From the NCBI GenBank assembly GCA_963930655.1, contig OZ005602.1:26239840-26303839 (forward strand): a stretch of DNA of 64,000 bases. The letters run 5' to 3'. The DNA comes from Myrica gale. Its lineage: Eukaryota; Streptophyta; Magnoliopsida; Fagales; Myricaceae. Shown here piece after piece: positions 25,629 to 35,059 of this stretch. The translations under genes and the position numbers were made by a program. The notes under the pieces were generated by a model. That model was not told the DNA's origin. It ran no database searches and saw nothing but the letters and a program-made list of their open reading frames with translations. Every line of letters starts with the position of its first letter. Positions within the stretch are counted from its first letter, which is position 1.

Positions 25629-25890
25629 TGTTGAGGAATCCCGAAATCCTAGGCCAACATCAAGGGAAGAGATCTGAGCTGATATCACGTAATTCTACCT
25701 AAAATAAAAAGTCAGTAAATCTCACATATATGGACAGGAGCGTATACATATTGTAATTGATTTTGTAATTAAGTCTTTGTTCCCTCACGTACCTGTATAA
25801 ATAGGACTCAAGTCCTTTGTGAATAAATCATCGAACAGAAGAATAATTTCTTCATAAACTTGTTTTCTTTCTCCTCTATGATTTTCAACA
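25629..25890 (+). repeat. Right LTR, inverted relative to the expected 5' LTR
   Basis: 262 bp, plus-strand TGTTGAGGAATCCC to GATTTTCAACA, so it is the reverse complement of the left LTR. A TATA-like TATAAATA lies at about 25796-25803. Two substitutions separate it from the left copy (one G/A and one C/T). It is joined to polypurine-tract sequence (25601-25628), not to a normal 5' LTR junction. Confidence 0.95.
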
Positions 25891-26041
25891 GTATTTATCT
25901 TAAGTCAAAATACCTTTCAGGAGAATCTCGTCAGAAACAGTTTCTATCTCTGAACTGGTCTTTGGAGCATTCTTTGACTTTGAACACGATCTCACAGAAT
26001 TATTACCTAAACTTCCCTGGACCATTTGGCCTTAGATCTTC

Positions 26042-28920
26042 CTTATGGAATCCATATATGCTCCCGAAATAACTAATCTGAGTCTGATGAGAAAAGAATT
26101 CTCACATCCTGAAGTGGAAGACATAGTAGGTGACATTGTGGCAACTAGAACAAAATTCTCACAATTTCCTACTTCTATTTCATACATCTCATGAAAAACC
26201 TCCCGAAAAGCTTGTATCAGTTTCTTATAGAACGACCAGTTTGGAGGAATAACATTTATGACTAGCATTCCAAAATCACAAAGAACCAATTTAGCAGCCA
26301 AAAGAACATGCTTCCTAACAAATTCCAATGGCGGAGCACTTGTGTCATTCTTAGCATCGCTACAATCTAGATCAACCATAACTACATCGAATTTGTTGTT
26401 GACATCGCTGCTACCAGGTAACACCATTCTCTGCCTCGTCAACACCAGAATAACCCAAATTGTTCCCTTTTGCTTGATATGCAAGACTCTCTATGACATT
26501 TATGGCATCTCCGATCAGAACCCGGATCGAGTCATTACCATCCAAACCAAAATATTGCCTTGCAACCCTCAAAACCTCCTTATCAGCCTCCACCCCCACG
26601 ACGCGTCAAAACCCAGTTGGGTTTTCAGAAAAGCAAGCAAAGCCCCACCCCCGACACCAACACACAAAGCTTCGGTCTAAGCCCACTTTGAATACGTTCC
26701 TCGATACGAGAACCCATCAAACCAAGACTCGCCACCATTGGCGCCAGGTAAGGATGCACAAGTACTTTATTGTCATGCCTGAACTCAACCTCCCCGATCT
26801 TCAAACGATCAGAACCAAAACCCTCCTCTGGAACAATCGGAATCTCCGTTTGAATCAAGTTTAGCATCCTCTTGAACCTCAATCGCCTCCGAAACTCCCT
26901 CTTGATGCACTCACCCACCCCACTGCAACACTCAAGTTCCACATCCTCCACCAACATTTCGCCTACAAAAGACCCAATACAATGCTCTAAAACAACGCTA
27001 GAAATCACGTTATCCTCGTAGCTCAATACGGGTATCTCGGGAATTCCATTCTCGAACGAAGATTTAGGAGACAATGCAAGCAAAAGTGGTTTCAAGGTCA
27101 CCTCCAGGATATTGGAATCGTTGTTGATCGGACGGTGGTAAATTGTTGGTAAACAATAACCGGCGATAGGCTGGTTTCCAGTGAGGATTAGGCGGGAAAT
27201 GCCGGGAGAGTTGAGGAGGAGCTGGAAGTGACCAGAATCTGTGGAGAAGATCCAGTTGGATTCCCGGTGCTCGGGGACGAACATCGCAGCGACTCGAGGA
27301 GAGTCTGCAGGTTGGATCGGGGAGTCGAGGACTGCGACTCGGAGAAGCGAGTTGGGATCAATATAAAATGAGTGGAGTCGAATTTTCTAAGGGAAAATGA
27401 CAAAAAAAAAATTTTCACATAATGTAAAAAGTGTCTTAAAATCACAAAATCACAAATTAAGAACTAAAAACATTAAAAACAATTAAATACACTTACTGTA
27501 TTATTTGCTAATACTGAGTTATGGTAATTGGATCCTACGGAAATTCGACCTTTGAGGCCCCATCATACCATTGACCTCTCAATCTGGATATTGATAACTC
27601 GTGTCTTGCAAACAATTTATCTATAACAGTTTTTTAAGATTGGTAGCATGTCTCAGTAACATGCATGTTCCACACCAAGAAATCGTTCAATCACCTATCC
27701 ACTTTTGTTCACATATCTCAAAATCATTGTCATGTGCTCATTCACTGGACTATCTCGAGACTCATCAACCATAAGACAAAAAAATTCATCCCCAATGTCT
27801 TTAATGATAGCAAGTGTAGTCTATGCTGCACAAGCACTCACCACAAATACATCTCCTCCGGATTGTGTTCCTTTAGGTCTCCTAAATAGATAACACCAAA
27901 AACAATAAACTGCATCCTCTGATACACTATATTCAAATTCTTCCCACATTTCTTCTTGGGAAAAATATAGCTACGAGGTTGAAAAACACGTTTGATCAAG
28001 TACTCCCTAAGGACTTGATCTCGAATCCTAGCATTATACGAGTCAATAGATTTACGCAACCCTAGGTCAGAAATAATATCATCCAAACTCAACAAAGGGT
28101 GAGGTCTTTTCGAACTAGAATCTTCATTAGAGGTAGTAGCCACATTATGAGTATTAGACGACTCCATGCTTCGTGGCTTTTTTTTTATCAAAAATCTATC
28201 AATTATCTAAAAGTAACAAAACAAAACACTTTAAAATGTCCATCAGTATATGAGGAAGACAATTCTTAACACCCATCAATAATTATGGAGTTTGATGCCT
28301 ATATGAAAATAAAGAATCTTCTTCTGTCAAAAAGTATTGGTGCACTCAACTATTTCTAGTTAAAAAATAACCTCAACAATAAATTATATTAATCAAAAAC
28401 AATATTTCTATACTTTCCTTTCTAATTGGCAAATGATAAATTAGTGAGGACTTACATAATTTATGTATTAGTGCAGTTAAAGTGATAATGAACCAGTGAG
28501 AGAGACTACTGAGGCGTGAGGGCTGAAGGAGACACGGAGAGATCGCAGAGTGAGAGAGAGGCGTGAGTAATTTTTTTTCTAAAAAATCAGAGGGCAAAAT
28601 GGCGTCATTTCACCGTCTGATTTTAAAAAAATTAAGCAAGTAGGCCACACTGACTGGGCCAGTGGGTTCGCCCCCGCTAGCCCAGTCCCGCCCCCACTGG
28701 CCCTGGAAGCAAGCCTGGGCAGCTGGGCCAGTGGGGGCGGGCTTGCTTCTTAATAACCAAAAAAAATTTTTGCAAAAGATTTTTGGAGCCAGTGGGGACG
28801 ACCGCCCCCACCCGCACCCCCTTAGATCCGCCCATGGTTGGGATGTGAGGGGCAGGGGAAAGTGAAGGTGACGAAGGGAGATGGAGCTAAGGTTTCGAAA
28901 GTGGCTAGATCAAAGGTCAT
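26042..28920 (-). pseudogene. METTL13-like SAM-dependent methyltransferase gene, split by an hAT element
   Basis: The start codon is at 28920; the first 28-29 codons run to the hAT insertion (27359-28836), and the frame resumes without loss after removal of the element and one 8-bp duplication. The rest (27350 down to 26042) encodes a plant protein of the eEF1A lysine/N-terminal methyltransferase (METTL13) family: AAMFVPEHRESNWIFST, SYEDNV, a SAM-binding GVGGGALL region, VVGVEAD, then VVMVDLDCSD and the C-terminal ISGAYMDSIRKI. Besides the insertion, three frame changes are needed: at about 26648-26658, 26600-26605 and 26411-26450. Family members are single-exon genes of roughly this length as far as I recall. 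The product is almost certainly not made. A working copy may exist elsewhere. Confidence 0.85.
27351..28844 (-). mobile_element. Non-autonomous hAT element (copy A) inserted in the methyltransferase coding sequence
   Basis: The element covers 27359-28836 (1478 bp) with the perfect 8-bp duplication GTTGGGAT at 27351-27358 and 28837-28844. The right end in reverse reads CATGGGCGGATCTAAGG; the left end has lost about 15 terminal bases compared with copy B. Inside, on the minus strand (28191 to about 27700), is the remnant of an hAT transposase of the zinc-finger MYM-type/DUF4371 class: a TTF-type start (KRVFQPRSYIFPKKK) and a piece like DEFFCLMVDESRD, with stops and an internal deletion. It cannot encode a transposase. 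Confidence 0.88.
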
Positions 28921-29093
28921 GGAAACGGAAACAGGTCGCTGGTTCTGGTCACATATTGGATTAATGAAAACGGAGGACACTTTTCTGTCTGAAGCTAGCT
29001 TGGAAGAGCGTCACTGATGCAAACCTTCAACGCGACCCTCAAGTTAAAGGCCCATGTCGTATTATTAAGAGCTGCACGATTCCTTAAACCCCG
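28921..29093. other. Upstream region of the broken methyltransferase gene
   Basis: Presumed 5' UTR and promoter remnant between the methyltransferase ATG (28920) and the TRIM element. No motif stands out. Confidence 0.5.
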
Positions 29094-29800
29094 GTGGTTG
29101 TTAAAACTTTGTAGTCCCACATTGTTAAGACAATGTTGGCATGTGAGATTTTTTGTTTATAAATAAATATTTTATGTAACCTTTTAAAATATAAGTGAGA
29201 AATGTAATAAATTTAGTTCAATATTATGGATGTCTAGTATCAGAGCCGGGACAGTGTCTGTACTCAGCCGAATGATTGTCGGATGGTTGACGGATGTTGA
29301 GTTAACATAACAAATTCAATTGAGTATTCCCATAATTGGATGTCTCACTTATCAAAGTTTAAATATTTTTATTTCTAACATGGTATCGGAGCAAGGTTTT
29401 CGGCTTTAGTCCGATTACCTTTTGGCGACCATCCGGCTTTCGCCCTGCTTAGTATTGGTTTTCTCCCGGCCTAGTACCGGCACTTTCCCGGCTTAGTACC
29501 GATGATCATCCGGCTTAGTACCGGCAATCTTCCCGGCGACCTCCCGGCTCAGTACCGGCAATCTTTGTTATTTTTTTTGTAACTCCAAACTCAAGGTTTG
29601 TCCACCTTGAGTTTGCGGGAGAGTGTTGAAACTTTGTAGTCCCACATTGTTAAGACAATGTGGGCATGTGAGATTTTTGGCTTATAAATAAGCCCCCTAT
29701 GTAACCTTTTAAAATATAAGTGAGAAATGTAATAAATCTATTTCAATATTATGGATGTCTCACTTATAAAGTATAAATAATTTTTGTTTCTAACAGTGGT
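29094..29800 (+). mobile_element. TRIM (miniature LTR retrotransposon)
   Basis: LTR 1 is at 29099-29380, LTR 2 at 29624-29795, both TG...CA. The 5-bp duplication GTGGT flanks the element (29094-29098 and 29796-29800). A primer site TGGTATCGGAGC (29381-29392) directly follows LTR 1, and a purine-rich tract (TTGCGGGAGAG) precedes LTR 2. The internal region is only 243 bp, has no ORF and consists largely of repeats around CCGGCTTAGTACCGG. LTR 1 carries about 110 extra bases flanked by a short repeat (GGATGTCT) that are absent from LTR 2. Confidence 0.9.
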
Positions 29801-30348
29801 CACATTTGTAATCTAAACGATTAGTCGTCATTAGTGGATGAAATCTATCAATTAACTTGACACGATAAACTTAATTATCCTACAATCATCCAAATCCTTA
29901 AAATGGTACCTTGAAAAGTGCTTTGAGCTCGGGCTCGGGCTCGGGCTCCTCTCTTTGAAAACTCTTATGCCATTCTAATGCCCAGCCATATTGAATACAT
30001 GGGCCGAGATTCTCACCAGCAAAAAGTGCATGAACTTTCGAGCCCCAATGACATGCATTTAATAGTGTTTGTATCAAAATTTTAGTCTAATAAATTAATT
30101 ATTAAATAATCTTCGGCATCATATTTCATTTTTTTTTCTCTAGGTAATGGCAGCAGGTCAAGCTTGCATCTTTACAGGAGATCGACCCAGTATTGATCCC
30201 TCTCTTTAAGAGGGGTGCCAATCGGCTGGCTAATTCACATTTCATTCATTTGGCAAAACCTATAGCTGGTAAAACAAAAACAAAAACTGTAGGAAAAATA
30301 GCCCTTGGTAAAAATAAAGAAGCTTTCGCAAGTTGTAACAACCAGATT
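29801..30348. other. Intergenic
   Basis: Nothing recognised between the TRIM element and the tRNA-His gene, except a small GCTCGG triplicate near 29927-29949. Confidence 0.6.
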
Positions 30349-30420
30349 GTGGCTGTAGTTTAGTGGTAAGAATTCCACGTTGTGGCCGTGGAGACCTGGG
30401 CTCGAATCCCAGCAGCCACA
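30349..30420 (+). tRNA. tRNA-His (GTG)
   Basis: 72 nt. The acceptor stem pairs GTGGCTG with CAGCCAC, followed by discriminator A. The D arm contains TTTAGTGGTAA. The anticodon stem CCACG/CGTGG encloses loop TTGTGGC with anticodon GTG. The T arm CTGGG-CTCGAATC-CCAG is intact. No CCA is encoded and a T-rich Pol III terminator follows (30421-30437), as expected for a nuclear gene. Confidence 0.96.
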
Positions 30421-30731
30421 ATTTTTTTATTTTTTGTTAAAGTCACGGAAGAGACAAAGATGAACACACGAATAGGACAATGACCAATTATCGTCCCCAA
30501 ATTTTCTACGTGGATCTCATACGTACGTAGTTACGTCATCGTTTTGTCCTCGTTGGCGGTTGGTTTTGTCCTACCTTATGGGCCGTCGAGGACGAGTAAG
30601 TTGGTGGGTGACTGGGACAGACTACAGAGACATTAGGCAACGCTTCTCCATAAAGAGAAATCCAATAAGAAAAAAGAGACAGCAATGTGTTGATATCAAT
30701 ATATAAACAAAACAAATCAAGTAAATTAAAT

Positions 30732-30734
<3 letters not shown>

Positions 30735-30762
<28 letters not shown>
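30735..30762. repeat. (TA)n microsatellite
   Basis: Fourteen perfect AT dinucleotides. Confidence 0.9.
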
Positions 30763-30765
<3 letters not shown>

Positions 30766-33267
30766 GTCTTCTCCTCTTTTATACATGTTTTCCGACTATC
30801 TCATCTCTTGCGAGTTTCTTTATTGTCCATATCGTGGTCCACTGGTCCTCGTGGGCGGTTCTTTACTACCATGCTTAAACAATCGTGGGTAATTTATTTA
30901 TGTGTGCAAGTTTTCTTGAATATCGAGTTTGACGGATTCTACTTGACTAAAGTTTGAGGCTTCTCCTCAAAATTGGGCCTTTTCGGATCGGGTCGCGTGG
31001 ACCCTTTTTCTCGATGGGTCGAATGACTTGAATTTGTTATGATCAGTTTCGATGAATATCAAACCACATAATAAATATGTTAATTTAATTATATAATGGG
31101 TCCCACATGTCCGGTTGATCGGTGAAACATATGTACCATCGCTTCGGATTTCGTGTTCGATATGTCTGAGGACCTTGTGTCCTATTCTATAGCCATTTTA
31201 CTGTTGGTCCCTCAGCTGTCTCTTGTAACACTATTTTTTAATTATTTTTCGTATTTTTCTAGTTTGTAATTTTTGCTTCACTATTTTTTAAATACATAAA
31301 ACTAGCTGTTTAAAAAAAAAATCATGCACAAAATCACGGCGGAACGAACTAGGGGCGGTGGGTCAGCCGCCCCCAACTACTAACGCCTAGATGCCTAGGC
31401 TGGCCAAATCGGTATTAAAAAAAAACAGTTTCACTCTGGCCTAATTCGGCCTCTCCTCTTTGGACCAATATTATTATTAATTGCGAAGTTAGAGACTTCT
31501 CGAATTAGGTGGAATTTGTGGCGCAGCGAAATTCATGGAAGAGCTGCGAAACCTTTGATGTGTGGTGCAGTCGTGGCATAATAGGACATCCGATATAAAC
31601 TTTTGTCAAATAATTTTTTATTTTCTCTTTTCGGGTTTGATTTTAAATAACCTGTTTCTTTAAGTAGGATTTTGTTGGAAATTAAATTAGATTGGATAAC
31701 TACTAATATATATGCGCGACTTAACAGGCTTAAGCAGCTTGCAGCTAATTAATTACATGAGTTTCTGTTCACAAATTATAATCTTTTTCAATTTCTTGCC
31801 GAAATTACTCTATACAATTCATAGAGAAATAGAATAGGTAAAATCTACATGTTATCCGAAAATTTATCTAGACCATATTAAATAATGTAGGATCTATCTG
31901 TTGTATTTAGCTCTATGTGAAATGCATAATGTAATTCGTACAGAAAATTAACCTGCTACTCACATGTGCATCTATAAAGGAAGATAAAAGACCATGACGA
32001 GGAAGAAAATAGGCTTAAAAAATAAGGATGAAAGAGTAATTATAGTTTCTCTCCTTCTATATTGAAAATACACACTCGTATTTTCAGGGGAATTTTCTTT
32101 TCGTGATTGAGTGCTTACTCTCATGCCTAAGCCTTTGTTGAGGCTCACCACGAATATGTATTACCCAACTACGCTAGACACCCCCTACAAGGTAGTCCGA
32201 TAGTCAATAAATATTATGAGTGAGCCATAATTCGAATCGTATTAGGATGAAACTCTTGAATTACTTTATATGAGAGGGGTTGAGAGTTCACTCCTCGATT
32301 GGAGTTTACTTATACGTTTGTGGTGGATACAGTGAACCTAATACATATTGATCATACGCACGAAAAGTCCAACAACAATACTAGGCCTAGTTATATCGCG
32401 CCAAGATTGAAAGAAGGAAAAATCACAACGAGCGGTCATAAACTAACTTATAACGTATAACAGCTCCACGATCCCGATATTTTCGCAATTCAAAACAACT
32501 ACCCAATATGAGACGTGGGAAGAAGTACACCTCAAGATACGATGCTATGATGGATCACATTCCTCGAAAAAGGGAAACATAACGACGTGGAGAAAATGAT
32601 ATAAAAGTAAACTGTCAGGAAGAAGAGAAGTAAGTGATTCTAGAGAAAGTGAATAGAGAAATTTAAGAGATCAAAGTACTAACTTAAGCATCGGAGGTGT
32701 TTTACTCCAGTATCTATGATCATCTTTGTTATTTTGCAGAAGGAATTACGCGAAGATCGAGACACATTTACTTCGAAGTGTTCATTATAAATCAACTTAT
32801 CCGTCACATATAATTTTCTTTTTTACCAAAAAATTAAAAATAAAAAGTTATACGAAATCCTTCGCCCACACAACAAAATGAGAAAGTGAAACTTGCCCCC
32901 AATTTCTCTTTTGTTTTAATTGTTTTACTGTTTGGGGAGAAGAATCCCTCGGGCCTAATACTCTTTATTTTCATTTGCTAACTTTGCTTTTGCGTGGTTG
33001 ACTATACTAACCTAAAGCCAACAAACTTGAAATACTTGTTATAAACCATTGAAGTCTCGTGGTTGGTGAGGGGGAACTTCTATATATACGCAGCTTCTAA
33101 AACATATACTAAACTGTACTTATTTCTTTAGTGGCACTTTTGTTTATGTTTATAAATAATTGGTTATTAAAGACCAATATTTCTTATAAAATTTTATTTG
33201 AATTGTATTCTTGTATAATAATGAATGAGAATAATGCAACAAATATTAAAAGGTATGATAAACATTT

Positions 33268-33662
33268 TGGGAATGTTGCGTTTTATAAAAAAAAATAGTA
33301 AGATTTTAAAGATTTTTTTTTATAGAATTGTGAATATTTATGTAGATTGAAGTTCTATAAGTTTTTATGTAAAAGTCGGTGTAAAATTTTAAAGATATTT
33401 AATTTTTATTGAGATTTGTAAAAATGTATAGAAATAGATGAGTTTATGTAATTTTTAATAAAAAAATAATGAAGTTTGGTAAAAAGTACGGAAAGCAAAG
33501 ATTTATTAAAATTATTTTTTTAAAAGGTATTGAAGTTTGTGTGAAAAGTTGTTGAAGATTGTATTAAATGTATTGATATGATTTTTAAAATTTTGGATGT
33601 TGATTTTGTTAATATTGTTACACTCATTCGTAGTCTAAAATATTTTTATAAACGAACATCCA
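33268..33662. mobile_element. Doubtful AT-rich MITE
   Basis: The left end GGGAATGTTGCGTTTTATAA resembles the reverse complement of the right end (CTGGATGTTCGTTTATAAAA). The inside is extremely AT-rich without ORFs. The ends match only partly and no clear target duplication is visible. Confidence 0.3.
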
Positions 33663-34454
33663 GTTAACTTCCATAAACTCAAAATTTCACATAAATAATA
33701 TTAAATATTGTAGAGTTCTCATGTTGTGTCGCGAATTGCAAGTACATATTTTTATCATGTCATTGATTGATTTTTGAGTACTTGATTTTTGAGCACTTTT
33801 AATCCACAATTATCACCTAAATATCATTTAGGTATATTTTACCACATAATTTTTTTTTTTGTATATTTCAATAGTAAAATTTTATTGAAAGAAGAATATT
33901 AATAATTTAAAAATTAAATGCTACGAAATTTGTAATTCAGATATTCAAATGACATTTTCGTAATAATTAGAGACTAAAACTAAAGATTCTCTTAGAATCT
34001 GTTCACAGACTATAGCATTTTCTAGTGCAATTTTTTATTTAATTAAATTTTTTAATCTTTTGATTTTCTAACTCAACAACCAGTACACCAAACGTTGTTA
34101 ATCCGCCTCATATTTAGTGTAATAATCTTTGATTTTCTGTTTTTTTCCCCCAAAATGCAGTCCACGACAAGTCTGGAGCTTCAGGGAAAATGAAAAATTC
34201 CGTTTGGAAAAATTTTATAAAATTATGATAAAATGGTAAATATTTAGGTAATTTTAAAGTTGTATTTACATACTTGCAGTTGTTAAAATAGATTGATATT
34301 TATAATAATAATAATAATAATAAAAATTATATAAAAAAAATATATTTTATGATATTTAACGTATAAATATAAAAATACGATACAAATAATAAAAAAACTC
34401 CACCGATGGCCCCTTTCCAACTCACCAGGCAAACACGTGAACGTACTATTTTAC

Positions 34455-34658
34455 TTAGGGTGAATTTGTTTCGTAAAATTTTAGTGTTGTTAAAATTTTA
34501 GATATTGAATTTAGTAAAAAAGTGAAAAGAGGTAAATTTTTTTTATATTTTTTATAGTAAAAAATAATGATTTAATAGAGAAGAGATTTTATATTGTAAT
34601 ATTTTATTGTGATAAAATTTTAGATGGTGTAAAATTTTACAATGCAAACACAGGCTTA
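34455..34658. mobile_element. Tourist-like MITE (about 198 bp)
   Basis: TTA flanks both sides (34455-34457 and 34656-34658), a PIF/Harbinger-type target duplication. The left end GGGTGAATTTGTTTCGTAAA and the reverse of the right end GCCTGTGTTTGCATTGTAAA form imperfect inverted repeats continuing into AATTTTA. The ends resemble those of the MITE at 19.3 kb. It lies about 400 bases upstream of the OTU gene start. Confidence 0.5.
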
Positions 34659-35059
34659 ATCAATCAGCACGTGCACCCAACCTCAACGTTCCAGTTCCAC
34701 ACACTACTTCCCTCCACTTTGACAATTTTACCCTAGTTTTTCGAATCAAAACAACATAACCCAAAGCCCATTTCCGTAATTCGGACAATAATGTCCAACG
34801 ACGAAGCAATCACTACAGAGAACAATCGCGAATCTTATAATAGAATATACCCTTATTTTTCTCGTGGACCCCATGTGGCACCTCTTTCTCTCTCATTTCC
34901 CTGAATTGCTTCGCCAACGCAGAAAAACCTCAGCAACCAAAAAAGTGTGGCTTTTCAGAGAGCTATACAGTAGTCTGCTGAGAGAAATGGGGTGCGTAGA
35001 TTAAGCAGGGATACACCCTGTTGCCGTAGCATAGAGTCAACTACAATCTTTTTTCTGTG

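Larger units (their letters stand above)
20615..25895 (-). mobile_element. Ty1/copia retrotransposon with LTRs in inverted orientation
   Basis: The element spans 20620-25890 and is flanked by the 5-bp duplication GTATT at 20615-20619 and 25891-25895. Its gag-pol reads on the minus strand. The left LTR (20620-20881) is a normal 3' LTR for that orientation, preceded by a polypurine tract. At the right end the primer-binding site (25583-25595) is followed by only 9 bases of the expected 5' LTR (TGTTGAAAA). Then comes 24 bases of polypurine-tract sequence and a complete LTR (25629-25890) in the opposite orientation. The LTR copies differ at 2 of 262 positions by eye. Including the tract, the ends form a 290-bp inverted repeat. 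The host duplication shows that this structure integrated as a unit. Confidence 0.96.
30438..35059. other. Large AT-rich intergenic stretch
   Basis: No gene recognised in 4.6 kb. It holds a TA microsatellite (30735-30762), one doubtful and one better MITE (33268-33662 and 34458-34655), and very AT-rich low-complexity DNA between 33.1 and 34.6 kb. The last 300 bases are the probable promoter and 5' UTR of the OTU gene. Confidence 0.6.

Noticed and set aside
20620..25890. Treating the element as a DNA transposon because its ends are inverted repeats
   Set aside because: The inside encodes copia gag, protease, integrase, reverse transcriptase and RNase H, with a tRNA primer site and polypurine tract; the ends are LTRs with TG...CA and a 5-bp duplication.
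25629..25890. Right LTR as a separate solo-LTR insertion of another copia copy
   Set aside because: A separate insertion would have its own 5-bp duplication around 25629-25890. Instead it is joined to polypurine-tract sequence, and the matching GTATT pairs the two outer ends.
30721..30762. TA run near 30.7 kb as a promoter TATA region
   Set aside because: A simple dinucleotide repeat with no gene start nearby.
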